NCBI GenBank assembly: GCA_002422685.1
Contig: DITC01000039.1
Coordinates: forward strand, 36,823 to 100,822
Origin: Thauera sp. UBA6194
GTDB lineage: Bacteria; Pseudomonadota; Gammaproteobacteria; Burkholderiales; Rhodocyclaceae
Reading direction: 5' to 3'
Length of the DNA: 64,000 bases
Shown here: in pieces, positions 52,267 through 61,253 of the stretch
How positions within the stretch are numbered: the first letter of the stretch is position 1
Layout of the letters: every line of letters starts with the position of its first letter
Translations under genes and position numbers: made by a program
The notes under the pieces: model-generated
Told to the model about the DNA's origin: nothing
Databases searched by the model: none
The model's input: the letters and a program-made list of their open reading frames with translations, nothing else

Positions 52267-52776
52267 ATGAGCAGCGTCGTGGACAAGGTCTGGGCCACCC
52301 TCGAGCCCCTGACGGACCCCGAAATCCCGGTGGTGACCCTGCGCGAGCTGGGCATCCTGCGCGATGTGCGGGAGACGCCGACGGGCCTCGAGGTGGTCAT
52401 CACCCCGACCTACAGCGGCTGCCCCGCCATGGGGCAGATCGAGGACGACGTGCGGGCGAGCCTGGAACAGGCCGGCATCGAGGCGCGGGTGATCACCCAG
52501 CTCGCGCCGGCCTGGACCACCGACTGGATGAGCGACGAGGCCAAGGAAAAGCTGCGCGCCTACGGCATCGCCCCGCCGCACCGCACCTGCGGCAGCGGCG
52601 CCGGCGAGGTCAGCGTGATGAAGTTCGTGCGCCGGCAGCCCACCGAGGCGGTCGCCTGTCCGCAGTGCGGCTCCACGCACACCGTCGTCACCTCCGAGTT
52701 CGGTTCCACGGCCTGCAAGGCGCTGTACAAGTGCCTCGACTGCCAGGAGCCCTTCGATTACTTCAAACCCTATTAA
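52267..52776 (+). CDS. paaD: PaaD, iron-sulfur/MIP18-type maturation protein
   Basis: A 169-residue protein with an N-terminal MIP18/DUF59 domain (LTDPEIPVVTLRELGILRDV, TPTYSGCPAMGQI) and a C-terminal zinc/iron finger with CPQC and CLDC. It is thought to mature the Fe-S or di-iron centres of the epoxidase or reductase. 11 bp after paaC. Confidence 0.95.
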   Translation: MSSVVDKVWATLEPLTDPEIPVVTLRELGILRDVRETPTGLEVVITPTYSGCPAMGQIEDDVRASLEQAGIEARVITQLAPAWTTDWMSDEAKEKLRAYGIAPPHRTCGSGAGEVSVMKFVRRQPTEAVACPQCGSTHTVVTSEFGSTACKALYKCLDCQEPFDYFKPY

Positions 52777-52792
52777 GGTCGGAGCACACACC

Positions 52793-53890
52793 ATGTCCGC
52801 ACTCCGTTTTCAAGAACTCGCCGTCAAGCGCGTGAGCCCCGAGGCTGCCGGCGCCGTGGCGATCACCTTCGACATCCCGCCTTCTGATCGCGAACGCTTC
52901 GCCTTCGAGCCGGGCCAGTTCCTCACCGTGCGCGCCACCATCGACGGCCAGGACGTGCGCCGCAACTACTCGATCAGCAGCCCGCGCAGCCGGCTCGCCC
53001 GCAACGGCGAGCTCGAGATCGGCATCCGCCCGGTCGAGGGCGGCCTGTTCTCGAACTGGGCCGCGCGCGCCATCAAGGCCGGCGACACCCTGCAGGTGAT
53101 GCCGCCCGACGGCCGCTTCGTGATCAAGAAGAAGCGCGCCATCCACCGCGTCGGCTTTGCCGCCGGCTCGGGCATCACGCCCATCCTGTCGATCGCCGCG
53201 AGCACGCTCGAAGAGCAGCCCGACTCCAAGTTCACGCTGATCTACGGCAACCGCCGCATGTCCACGGTGATGTTCAACGAGGAGTTGCAGGACCTCAAGG
53301 ACCGCTACCGTGACCGCCTGACCATGATCCACGTACTGTCCCGCCAGGCCCAGGAAGTGGACCTGCTGCAGGGCCGCATCGACGGCGCCAAGGTGCGCGC
53401 GATCATCGACGCCCTGCTGCCGGTGGGCAGCATGGACGAGGTCTTCATCTGCGGCCCGGACGAGATGATCACCGCCACCGAGAACGCGCTGGTCGAGGCC
53501 GGTGTGCCCACCGATCGCATCCGCACCGAGCGCTTCACCGTCAACCTGCCGGCCGGCGCACACCCGGTCGGGGCCTCGAGCACCGCCGAGGCGGTCGCGG
53601 CCGCGACCAAGGACATCACCATGGTCCTGGTGCTCGACGGCAAGGAGCACGAGATCGCAATCGGTCCCGACGAGCATCTGCTCGACGCCGGCCTGAACGC
53701 CGGTCTCGACCTGCCCTTCTCGTGCAAGGCGGGCGTGTGCTGCACCTGCCGCGCCAAGGTCACCGAGGGCGAAGTGGTGATGGACAAGAACTTCACCCTC
53801 GAGGCGGACGAGGTCGCGCAGGGCTACGTGCTGAGCTGCCAGGCGCGCGCCACCACCAAGCGCCTGAAGCTCAGCTTCGACGAGCGCTGA
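52793..53890 (+). CDS. paaE: Phenylacetyl-CoA epoxidase reductase PaaE
   Basis: The 365-residue electron-transfer subunit has an FAD/NADPH reductase domain (RNYSISSPRSR, GFAAGSGITPILSIAAS, VFICGPDEMI) followed by a plant-type [2Fe-2S] ferredoxin domain with Cys in CKAGVCCTC and YVLSCQA. Its stop is followed by a strong terminator, ending the paa operon. Confidence 0.97.
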   Translation: MSALRFQELAVKRVSPEAAGAVAITFDIPPSDRERFAFEPGQFLTVRATIDGQDVRRNYSISSPRSRLARNGELEIGIRPVEGGLFSNWAARAIKAGDTLQVMPPDGRFVIKKKRAIHRVGFAAGSGITPILSIAASTLEEQPDSKFTLIYGNRRMSTVMFNEELQDLKDRYRDRLTMIHVLSRQAQEVDLLQGRIDGAKVRAIIDALLPVGSMDEVFICGPDEMITATENALVEAGVPTDRIRTERFTVNLPAGAHPVGASSTAEAVAAATKDITMVLVLDGKEHEIAIGPDEHLLDAGLNAGLDLPFSCKAGVCCTCRAKVTEGEVVMDKNFTLEADEVAQGYVLSCQARATTKRLKLSFDER

Positions 53891-53930
53891 CCCGCGCGCA
53901 GGCCGGCACCATCGGCACACCCGCACCCCG

Positions 53931-53961
53931 CAACGGCCGTCTCGACGGCCGTTGTTTTTTT
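53931..53961 (+). terminator. Rho-independent terminator of the paa operon
   Basis: Perfect arms CAACGGCCGTC (53931-53941) and GACGGCCGTTG (53944-53954) followed by seven T. Confidence 0.93.
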
Positions 53962-53990
53962 GTGCGGCCGACGCCAGGCAAAGCACAACC

Positions 53991-54030
53991 TGATACACGT
54001 CAACGCGATAAGCTTATAGACAAGGTATCA
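53991..54030 (+). promoter_or_regulatory. Candidate promoter and half-site pair before the PatZ-like gene
   Basis: TATAGA (54015-54020) is a -10 candidate 44 bp before the ATG at 54065. TGATAC (53991-53996) and GTATCA (54025-54030) form inverted half-sites around it and recall the GATAC elements near paaN, but the similarity is short. Confidence 0.4.
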
Positions 54031-54064
54031 CTTGAACCCTGACCAACCTTCTCCTGCGAACGCC

Positions 54065-56725
54065 ATGGCCGGCCCCCACGCTCTCAGCACCGCCTTCGAA
54101 CCGACCTCGATCGCCGTCATCGGCGCCTCCGACACGCCCGGCTCGGTGGGCCGGATCATCTTCCGCAACCTGGTCGACGGCGGCTATCGCGGCACGCTGT
54201 ACGCGGTCAATCCGAAGTACGAAAGCATCCAGGACCACCCCTGCCACCGCTCGGTCGAGGACATCGGCCGGCCGGTCGATCTCGCCATCATCGCCACCCC
54301 CGCGCGCATGCTGCACAACGTCACCGCGCAGTGCGGACGCGCCGGCGTGCGCAACGCGGTGATCGTCAGCAACACCGGGCACACGCTCGAACGCCGCATC
54401 ATCGAGACCGCACGCGAAACCCGCCTGCGCCTCATCGGCCCCGGCAGCCTGGGCATCGCCCGCCCGGGCAGCGGGCTCAACGCCGCGCTCACCCGTATCG
54501 CGGTCAAGCCCGGCGAGATCGCGCTGGTCTCGCAGTCGGGGGCGATGTGCTCGGTCGTGCTCGACTGGGCGCAGACCAACGACGTCGGCTTCTCGTCGGT
54601 GATCTCGCTCGGCGGCACGGTGGACATCGACTTCGGCGAAACCCTGGAATACCTGATCCACGACGTGCAGACGCGCTACATCCTGCTCTACGTCGATCAT
54701 GTGCGTAACGCCCGCCACTTCATGAGCGCGCTGCGCTCGGCCGCGCGCGTCAAGCCGATCATCCTGCTCAAGGCCGGCCGCCATGGCCGCGACGACAACA
54801 ACGCCCCGGACGCGGACGACACCAGCCTCGCCGACGTGGTGTTCGACGCCGCGATGCGCCGCGCCGGCGTGGTGCGGGTGCAGAACATCGACCAGCTCTT
54901 CTTCGCCACCAAGGCCTTGTCCTGCGGCTTTCGCCCGCGCGAGGACAGCCTCGCCATCGTCTCCAACGGCAGCGGCCCGGCCGACCTCGCCGCCGACCGC
55001 GCCAAGGACCTGGGCACCGGGCTCGTCAGCCTGGGCTCGGCCACCGTCGCCACGCTCGAGCGCCTCGGCGGGCGCGAGCGCCGCTCGCACAACCCACTCG
55101 ACCTCGGCGGCGAGGCCAGCGCGAAGCTCTACCGCGACGCCATCCTCGCGCTGGCCGAGGACCCCGCGGTGTCCAACCTGCTGGTCATCCTGTCACCGCA
55201 CGCGCTCGTCGATCCGGTGGAAGTGGCGCAGGACATCATCGACCTCGCCGCCCAGGTGCGGCTCAAGCTGTGCTGCTGCTGGATGGGCGGCGGCCAGGTC
55301 GCCGAGGCGCGCGCGCTGCTCGCCCAGGCCGGCCTGCCGGTGTTCAGCTCGCCCGAGGCGGCGATCGAGCTGTTCCACAACATCTCGCGCTTTCACCACA
55401 GCCAGAACCTGCTGCTGCAGACCGCCGGCGGCGGCAGCGCCACCGCGTATCGGCGCACCGGCGGCGCCCGCGTGCTGATCGAGACCCTGCTCAACCAGCG
55501 CCGCCACACCCTGTCGGCGATGGAGTCCAAGGCGCTGCTGCGTAGCTTCGGCGTCCCGGTCACCCACACCACCGTCGCCCGCGACGCCACCGAGGCGCTC
55601 TTCGTCGCCGAGCAGACGGGCTTTCCGGTCGCGATGAAGGTGGACGCGCCCGAACTCACGAGCAAGTCCGAATCCGGCGGCGTGCGCCTCAACCTCAACA
55701 CCACCGAAGCGGTGTGGAGCGCCTACCACGACATCATCGACACCGTGCGCCTGCGCCGCCCCGAGGCGCAGATCAACGGCGTGTCGATCGAGCCCTACCT
55801 GTACCGCCCGCAGGCGCGCGCGTTCAGCATCCGGGTGCATCGCGACGCGATCTTCGGCCCGGTCATCAGCCTCGGCGCGCAGGACGCCTCCGCGCCGCGC
55901 ACCTTCGCGCTGCCGCCGCTCAACACGGTGCTGGCCCGCGACCTCATCGACTCGGCCATGCCGGCCGCCGCCCAGGGCCCGCGCAGCCAGGCCGGCCTGC
56001 TCAACCGCGCGGCCATCGAGCAGGTGCTGGTGTCGGTGTCCGACCTGGTGTGCGAGCTACCCTGGGTGCGCGAGCTTGCGATCGACCCGCTGTTCATCGA
56101 CGCCGACGGCGCCATCGCCGCCGATGCCCGCGTCGCCATCGACCACGGCCTGCCCGCCGGCAGCGACCGCTACGCCCACATGGCGATCCACCCCTATCCG
56201 CTGCACCTGATGCAGGACTGGAAGGTGGGCGACGGCCGTCCGGTGCGCACGCGCCCGGTACGCCCGGAGGACGCCAAGCTGCTGCTTGCCTTCTTCGACG
56301 CGCTCAGCCCCGAGACGCGCTACATGCGCTTCATGGAAGAGCTGGACGAGCTCAGCCCGGCGATGGTGGCGCGCTTCACCCAGATCGACTACGACCGCGA
56401 GATGGCGCTGATCGCCACCACCATCGACGACAAGGGCGCCGAGCAGATGATCGGCATCGCGCGCTACGCGCTCGCCGCCGACGGCGAGTCGGTCGAGTTC
56501 GCGCTGGTCGTGGCCGATGACTGGCAACGCCACGGCCTTGGCCGCCGGCTGATGGGCGCCCTCATCGAAGTCGCCCGCGGCAAGGGTTTCCGCAGCATCT
56601 TCGGCGACGTGCTGGGCAAGAATGCCAAGATGCTGCGCCTGATGCACAGCCTCGGCTTCCTGGTGCAGCCGCACCCGGAAGAGAACGCGCTGCGCCGGGT
56701 GGTGAAGGCGCTGCACGGCAAGTGA
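54065..56725 (+). CDS. GNAT/acyl-CoA synthetase-like protein lysine acetyltransferase (PatZ/Pat)
   Basis: The 886 residues equal E. coli PatZ in length and layout: a CoA-binding domain (TSIAVIGASDTPGSVGRII), succinyl-CoA-ligase-like domains, an ATP-grasp-like segment (FPVAMKVDAPELTSKSESGG) and a C-terminal GNAT domain (about 720-886: VRTRPVRPEDAKLLLAFFDA, QIDYDREMALIA, DDWQRHGLGRRLMGALIE). The phospho-histidine loop of ADP-forming acetyl-CoA synthetases (SHTGA) is replaced by DADDTS, as expected for a non-ligase regulatory domain. ATG 54065 is favoured over TTG 54032 by length and by the -10 box. It lies 175 bp after paaE, past the terminator. Confidence 0.88.
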   Translation: MAGPHALSTAFEPTSIAVIGASDTPGSVGRIIFRNLVDGGYRGTLYAVNPKYESIQDHPCHRSVEDIGRPVDLAIIATPARMLHNVTAQCGRAGVRNAVIVSNTGHTLERRIIETARETRLRLIGPGSLGIARPGSGLNAALTRIAVKPGEIALVSQSGAMCSVVLDWAQTNDVGFSSVISLGGTVDIDFGETLEYLIHDVQTRYILLYVDHVRNARHFMSALRSAARVKPIILLKAGRHGRDDNNAPDADDTSLADVVFDAAMRRAGVVRVQNIDQLFFATKALSCGFRPREDSLAIVSNGSGPADLAADRAKDLGTGLVSLGSATVATLERLGGRERRSHNPLDLGGEASAKLYRDAILALAEDPAVSNLLVILSPHALVDPVEVAQDIIDLAAQVRLKLCCCWMGGGQVAEARALLAQAGLPVFSSPEAAIELFHNISRFHHSQNLLLQTAGGGSATAYRRTGGARVLIETLLNQRRHTLSAMESKALLRSFGVPVTHTTVARDATEALFVAEQTGFPVAMKVDAPELTSKSESGGVRLNLNTTEAVWSAYHDIIDTVRLRRPEAQINGVSIEPYLYRPQARAFSIRVHRDAIFGPVISLGAQDASAPRTFALPPLNTVLARDLIDSAMPAAAQGPRSQAGLLNRAAIEQVLVSVSDLVCELPWVRELAIDPLFIDADGAIAADARVAIDHGLPAGSDRYAHMAIHPYPLHLMQDWKVGDGRPVRTRPVRPEDAKLLLAFFDALSPETRYMRFMEELDELSPAMVARFTQIDYDREMALIATTIDDKGAEQMIGIARYALAADGESVEFALVVADDWQRHGLGRRLMGALIEVARGKGFRSIFGDVLGKNAKMLRLMHSLGFLVQPHPEENALRRVVKALHGK

Positions 56726-56756
56726 ACAGGCCGCGGGCAGCCCCGCTCGCAGCCGC

Positions 56757-58238
56757 TCAGCCCAGCTCGGCTTCAAGCCGCTCGCACACCGTGCGCAGCA
56801 CCTTGATGCGGGCAAAATGCTTGTCGTTGGCCTCGACCAGCGTCCAGGGCAGACGCTCGGTGCTGGTGCGATCGACCATGTCGCAGATCGCGCGGCGGTA
56901 GTCGTCCCATTTTTCGCGGTTGCGCCAGTCGTCGGCGGTAATCTTGAAGCGCTTGTGCGGCTCGGCCTCGCGCGCCTTGAAGCGCTCGAGCTGCTCGTCC
57001 GCGGTGATCGCGAGCCAGAACTTGATCACGATCGCCCCGGCGTCGGCCAGCTGCTCCTCGAAGTCGTTGATCTCGGCATAGGCGCGCATCCAGTCGGCCT
57101 CGGAGCAGAAGCCTTCCACGCGCTCGACCAACACCCGGCCGTACCAGGAGCGATCGAAGATCACCACCTTGCCGCGCGCCGGCAGATGCCGCCAGAACCG
57201 CCACATATAGGGCTGGGCGCGCTCTTCCTCGCTGGGTGCGCCGATCGGCACGATACGGTACTGGCGCGCGTCGAGCGCCCCGACCACGCGGCGGATCGCG
57301 CCGCCCTTGCCCGCGGCATCCATGCCTTCGAGCACGAGCACCAGGTTGCGCCGACGAAAGGCCTCGGAGCGCGAGAGCAGCGCCAGCCGACCTTGCAGGC
57401 GCTCGAGCAGCTCCTCGTATTCCTTGCGCTTCATGCGCGTGTGCACCAGGCTGTCGAGCACGTTCAGCCGGTCGATGCAGGGCGGCAGCGGCGCGGCCGA
57501 GAGGCGCGGCATCCAGTGTTGCGAGGCTGCGTCGAGCCGCCGGCGCAGGGCCGCGAGCAGCGTGCGCGCGACGAACAGGGCCCGAAAGCGCGCATCGGAG
57601 CCGTCGACGATCAGCCACGGCGCGTCGCCGGTGCTCGTGGTGCGCAGCACGTGGCCAGCCACCTCACGGTAGCGATCGTACTGCTCGTAGTACTTCCAGT
57701 CGCGTTCGGTGACACGCCAGCGCGTGCGTGCATCTTTCTCGAGCGCCTTGAGGCGCTTCTTCTGCGCGTCCTTGGGCAGGTGAAACCAGAACTTCACCAG
57801 CAGCACGCCCTCGTGCACCAGCATGGCCTCGAAGCGGCGGATCTCGTCCAGACGCTGATCGAGCTCGGCCCTGCCGCTGCGCTTGTCGACGCGGTCGCGG
57901 ATGGGCTGGGTGTACCAGTTGTTGAACATCACGCCGATCTTTCCGCGCGGCGGCAGGGCGCGCCAGAAGCGCCACATGAAGGGGCGCTCGGACTCCTCGG
58001 GCGTCGGGGCGTCGAAGGCCCAGGTCTCGATGTGGCGCGGGTCCATCCACTCGTTGAGCAAGTTGATGGTCTCGCCCTTGCCGGCCTTGTCGACGCCATT
58101 GATCAGCACCACCACGGCAAACTGCTTGAGCTCGAGCAGATCGAACTGCGCGTCGAGCAGTTCCGCGCGCAGCGCCGGCACGGCGGCGTCGAAGGTTTCC
58201 TGGTCGGTGTGGTGACCAAGCTCGGCGGACTCGAACAT
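56757..58238 (-). CDS. Two-domain polyphosphate kinase 2 (polyphosphate:AMP phosphotransferase type)
   Basis: A 493-residue protein with two tandem PPK2 domains. Domain 1 has VVLINGVDKAGKGETINLL and RPFMWRFWRALPPRGKIGV; domain 2 has LVLEGMDAAGKGGAIRRVV, QPYMWRFWRHLPARGKVVI and DRSWYGRVLVERV. Two-domain (class II) PPK2 enzymes phosphorylate AMP to ADP with polyphosphate. Domain 1 has N-N-W-Y-T where domain 2 has D-R-S-W-Y-G, so domain 2 is likely the catalytic one. It converges with the PatZ-like gene. Confidence 0.92.
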   Translation of the reverse strand: MFESAELGHHTDQETFDAAVPALRAELLDAQFDLLELKQFAVVVLINGVDKAGKGETINLLNEWMDPRHIETWAFDAPTPEESERPFMWRFWRALPPRGKIGVMFNNWYTQPIRDRVDKRSGRAELDQRLDEIRRFEAMLVHEGVLLVKFWFHLPKDAQKKRLKALEKDARTRWRVTERDWKYYEQYDRYREVAGHVLRTTSTGDAPWLIVDGSDARFRALFVARTLLAALRRRLDAASQHWMPRLSAAPLPPCIDRLNVLDSLVHTRMKRKEYEELLERLQGRLALLSRSEAFRRRNLVLVLEGMDAAGKGGAIRRVVGALDARQYRIVPIGAPSEEERAQPYMWRFWRHLPARGKVVIFDRSWYGRVLVERVEGFCSEADWMRAYAEINDFEEQLADAGAIVIKFWLAITADEQLERFKAREAEPHKRFKITADDWRNREKWDDYRRAICDMVDRTSTERLPWTLVEANDKHFARIKVLRTVCERLEAELG

Positions 58239-58287
58239 CAGCCTCTCCCTGGTTCAGCTAAATGCAGTGCAGCACAAAAGCCGTTGT

Positions 58288-59010
58288 TCAAAAGTCGCCC
58301 CAGCGCGCCTGCAGCGCCGCGATCGCGGCGAGGCCCGCAGTCTCGGTGCGCAGCACGCGCGGCCCCAGGCGCACGCGCCGGCACCCTGCCGCGTCGAAGG
58401 CCGCCATCTCGGCGTCGCTCCAGCCACCCTCGGGACCGACCAGCAGGTGCACCATCCCCTGCGGCGCGGCCTCCTCGCCAAAGCTCGCCGCGCCCCCCGG
58501 CGCCAGCACGTAATTGAGCGCGTCGCGGTGGGCGGCCAGCCAGTGGGTCACCGGCTGCAGCGCGCGAAGTGCCGGGATGCGATTGCGCCCGCACTGCTCG
58601 CACGCCGCCACGGCAACCTGCTGCCAGTGCGCGACCCGCTTGTCGGCGCGCTCACCCGCGAGCCTGAGCACCGAGCGCTCGGCCTGCACGGGCTGGATCG
58701 CGCTCACCCCGAGCTCGACCGCCTTCTGCACCACCCAGTCCATCTTGTCGCCCGCGGCCAGCGCCTGCACCAGCACCACCTGCAGGGGCGACTCGCGTTC
58801 GGTGTCGCGACGCGCCCCAAGGCGCGCCGAAACCCTGCGCCCTTCGACCACGAGGGTGGCGTCCGCCTCTCCGCCCAGGCCATCGAACAACACCACCGCC
58901 TCACCGTCGCGCAGGCGCAGCACGCGCACCGCGTGGTGCGCGAGGGCCTCGGGAAGCTCGAATTGGCCCGCGTCGGGCAGGCGACCGGGGAAGTGGAAGC
59001 GTGAAATCAT
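58288..59010 (-). CDS. rsmE: 16S rRNA (uracil(1498)-N(3))-methyltransferase
   Basis: A 240-residue SPOUT methyltransferase. ISRFHFPGRLP at the N-terminus, VQALAAGDKMDWVVQKAVEL, ERSVLRLAG and the knot motif LLVGPEGGWSDAE, RLGPRVLRTETAGLAAI are all present. ATG at 59010 is the family start. Confidence 0.96.
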   Translation of the reverse strand: MISRFHFPGRLPDAGQFELPEALAHHAVRVLRLRDGEAVVLFDGLGGEADATLVVEGRRVSARLGARRDTERESPLQVVLVQALAAGDKMDWVVQKAVELGVSAIQPVQAERSVLRLAGERADKRVAHWQQVAVAACEQCGRNRIPALRALQPVTHWLAAHRDALNYVLAPGGAASFGEEAAPQGMVHLLVGPEGGWSDAEMAAFDAAGCRRVRLGPRVLRTETAGLAAIAALQARWGDF

Positions 59011-59061
59011 CGTAAGATTATAGGCCTCAGCACAGACGGCCCGAGCGGTCAGGAGCCCCCG

Positions 59062-59871
59062 ATGCCCACAGCAGCCCAGCGCCTTGCGCGCGCGCGCGCC
59101 CTCGAATCCCTGGTTCGCGACATCGCACGCGACGAAATCCTCCCCCGCCACCTCAAGTCGGCGCGCAGCCGCAAGACCGACGGCTCCTTCTTCACCGAAG
59201 CGGACCTGGCCTCGCAGCGACGCTTCGCCGAAGCCCTGCCCAGGTTCCTGCCCGGCGCCGTGCTCGGCGAGGAGATGACCGCCGCCGAGCAGGCCACCCT
59301 GTGGAACGAGGGCGGACGCGGACTGTGGTGCATCGACCCGATCGATGGCACGACCAACTTCGCCAACGGCATCCCCTTGTTCGCGGTGTCAATCGCCTAC
59401 CTGATCGAGCACCAGCCCGTGATCGGCGTGGTCTACAACCCGATCACCGACGAATCCTTCTACGCCGCGCGGGGCGCGGGCGCCTACCTGAACGGCGCCG
59501 AACTGCCCTTGCGCCCGGGCGCAAGCCGGCTCTGCGACGCCGTGGCCGGGGTCGACTTCAAGCGCATCAGTCACCATCTGGGTGACGAACTCGCGGTGCG
59601 TCCGCCCTATTACTCGCAGCGCAACTTCGGCTCGAGCGCGCTTGAGTGGTGCTTCGTCGCCGCAGGCCGGCTCGACGTGTACGTACACGGCGGCCAGATG
59701 CTGTGGGACTACGCCGCCGGCCGGCTGATCCTCGCCGAAGCGGGCGGCGTGGCCGAGGCGCTCGATGGAGGCGCGCTGATGTCGGGCCCGGCGATCAAGC
59801 GCGGCGTGATCGCCGCCACCTCGCCAGCCCTGTTCACCGACTGGTCGAACTGGATCAAGGCGCACTCCTGA
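59062..59871 (+). CDS. Inositol monophosphatase family protein
   Basis: A 269-residue metal-dependent phosphatase. Motif A is WCIDPIDGTTNFANGIP (about 93-109) and motif B is GQMLWDYAAGRLILAEAGG; GEEMT provides the first metal Glu. Substrates in the family include inositol phosphate, fructose 1,6-bisphosphate and 3'-phosphoadenosine phosphates. Directly upstream of prk, it could act as a Calvin-cycle phosphatase, but that is only suggestive. Confidence 0.88.
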   Translation: MPTAAQRLARARALESLVRDIARDEILPRHLKSARSRKTDGSFFTEADLASQRRFAEALPRFLPGAVLGEEMTAAEQATLWNEGGRGLWCIDPIDGTTNFANGIPLFAVSIAYLIEHQPVIGVVYNPITDESFYAARGAGAYLNGAELPLRPGASRLCDAVAGVDFKRISHHLGDELAVRPPYYSQRNFGSSALEWCFVAAGRLDVYVHGGQMLWDYAAGRLILAEAGGVAEALDGGALMSGPAIKRGVIAATSPALFTDWSNWIKAHS

Positions 59872-59938
59872 ACCGCCCCCGAACCGCCTGCGGCGCAAGC
59901 GCCGCCCCTCAGGCCCCACGCCTGCGACGGAGCACGAC

Positions 59939-60814
59939 ATGTCCCTGAAACACCCGATCATCGCCGTGACCGGCTCGTCCGGTGCGGGCACGACCACGGT
60001 CAAGCACACCTTCGAAGCGATCTTCCACCGCGAAAACGTCAATGCCGCGATCGTCGAGGGCGACAGCTTCCACCGCTACACGCGCGACGAGATGAAGACG
60101 CTGATCGAGGACGCCGAGCGCATCGGCCAGCGTGGCATCAGTCACTTCGGCCCCGAGGCCAACCTGCTCGCCGAGCTCGAACGCCTGTTCCGCGCCTACG
60201 GCGAGGCCGCCACCGGGCGCCGGCGCTACTACATCCACAACGAAGCCGAGTCGATGCGCTGGAACCTTCCCATGGGCACCTTCACCACCTGGGAAGACCT
60301 GCCGGTCGGCACCGACTGCCTGTTCTACGAAGGGCTGCACGGCGCGATCCAGACCGAGGAGGTCGACATCGCCAGCCACGTGGACCTGCTCATCGGCGTC
60401 GTCCCCACCATCAACCTCGAGTGGATCCAGAAGCTGCACCGCGACACCAAGCTGCGCGGCTACACCGCCGAGGCCGTGCAGGACACCATCCTGCGTCGCA
60501 TGCACGACTACGTGCATTACATCGTCCCGCAGTTCGCGCACACCCACATCAACTTCCAGCGCGTGCCGGTGGTGGACACCTCCAACCCCTTCATCGCCCG
60601 CGACGTGCCCACCCAGGACGAGTCCATGGTGGTGATCCGCTTCAAGGACCCGCGCGGCGTCGACTTCCCCTATCTGCTGCGCATGATCCACGACGCCTTC
60701 ATGAGCCGCGCCAACACCATCGTGATCCCCGGCGGCAAGCTCGATCTGGCCATGCAGCTGATCCTCACGCCATTGATCTGGAAGCTGATGGAACGTCGCC
60801 GCCAGTGGGTTTGA
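59939..60814 (+). CDS. prk: Phosphoribulokinase
   Basis: The 291-residue class I (proteobacterial) enzyme makes ribulose 1,5-bisphosphate. The P-loop IAVTGSSGAGTTTVKHTF, GDSFHRYTRDEMK with the catalytic Asp, SHFGPEANLLAELE, YYIHNEAES and LFYEGLHGAI are complete. This function is essentially specific to the Calvin cycle. It is followed after a 439-bp palindromic spacer by tkt and gap. Confidence 0.96.
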   Translation: MSLKHPIIAVTGSSGAGTTTVKHTFEAIFHRENVNAAIVEGDSFHRYTRDEMKTLIEDAERIGQRGISHFGPEANLLAELERLFRAYGEAATGRRRYYIHNEAESMRWNLPMGTFTTWEDLPVGTDCLFYEGLHGAIQTEEVDIASHVDLLIGVVPTINLEWIQKLHRDTKLRGYTAEAVQDTILRRMHDYVHYIVPQFAHTHINFQRVPVVDTSNPFIARDVPTQDESMVVIRFKDPRGVDFPYLLRMIHDAFMSRANTIVIPGGKLDLAMQLILTPLIWKLMERRRQWV

Positions 60815-60921
60815 GGTGCGAGGCGCGCACGCCCCGACGAGACCTCCAGATCAACCTCCCCGCAACCGCCCCCCGTTCCGGCACGACCACGCCACCCCCG
60901 CCCCAAGCCTCACGCACGCGA

Positions 60922-61123
60922 GGTCGCGGGGCCGGGGCGGTGCGCGCCAACTTCAGGAGCGCCGAGGTGGAGGGCGTCGCGGGGGAAACGAGGCGACGCA
61001 TGTTTGAGGAGCGCAGCGACGAGTTTGCGTCGCCGCCCCCGCGACGCCCTCCGCCGAGGGCAGCCCCGAGCGCAGCGAAGGGCCGCGAGTGCAGGCGGCG
61101 CGCACCGCCCCGGCCCCGCGACC
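60922..61123. repeat. Nested palindromic repeat between prk and tkt
   Basis: Three pairs of perfect inverted arms are nested about one centre: 60922-60948 with 61097-61123 (27 bp), 60969-60985 with 61036-61052 (17 bp), and 60992-61000 with 61026-61034 (9 bp). The central loop is about 25 nt. No coding potential is convincing. The shape suggests a MITE- or REP-like element, but no transposase, target duplication or second copy is seen in the window. The rest of the 439-bp spacer (60815-61253) holds only the tkt promoter candidate. Confidence 0.8.
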
Positions 61124-61183
61124 GAATCGACGCTGCCTCCACCTTCTCGCCTCCACCTCCGGCAACATTGCCGCAATGCAGCA

Positions 61184-61214
61184 TTGGCATCCGCGGGGGC
61201 TTTTAAGGGATAAT
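61184..61214 (+). promoter_or_regulatory. Candidate promoter for tkt
   Basis: TTGGCA (61184-61189) and GATAAT (61209-61214) are 19 bp apart, 39 bp before the tkt ATG. The spacing is long, so this is a modest match. Confidence 0.4.
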
Positions 61215-61253
61215 TCGGCTTTTCCCGATGGCGGCCTCCGGCCCGAGAACAGC

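Noticed and set aside
54032..54064. TTG start for the PatZ-like protein
   Set aside because: It would leave almost no leader after the TATAGA box, while ATG 54065 gives the same length as E. coli PatZ.
60953..61213. Several small open frames inside the prk-tkt spacer
   Set aside because: They lie within the inverted repeat, have mirror-image Pro/Arg-rich composition on both strands and no ribosome sites.
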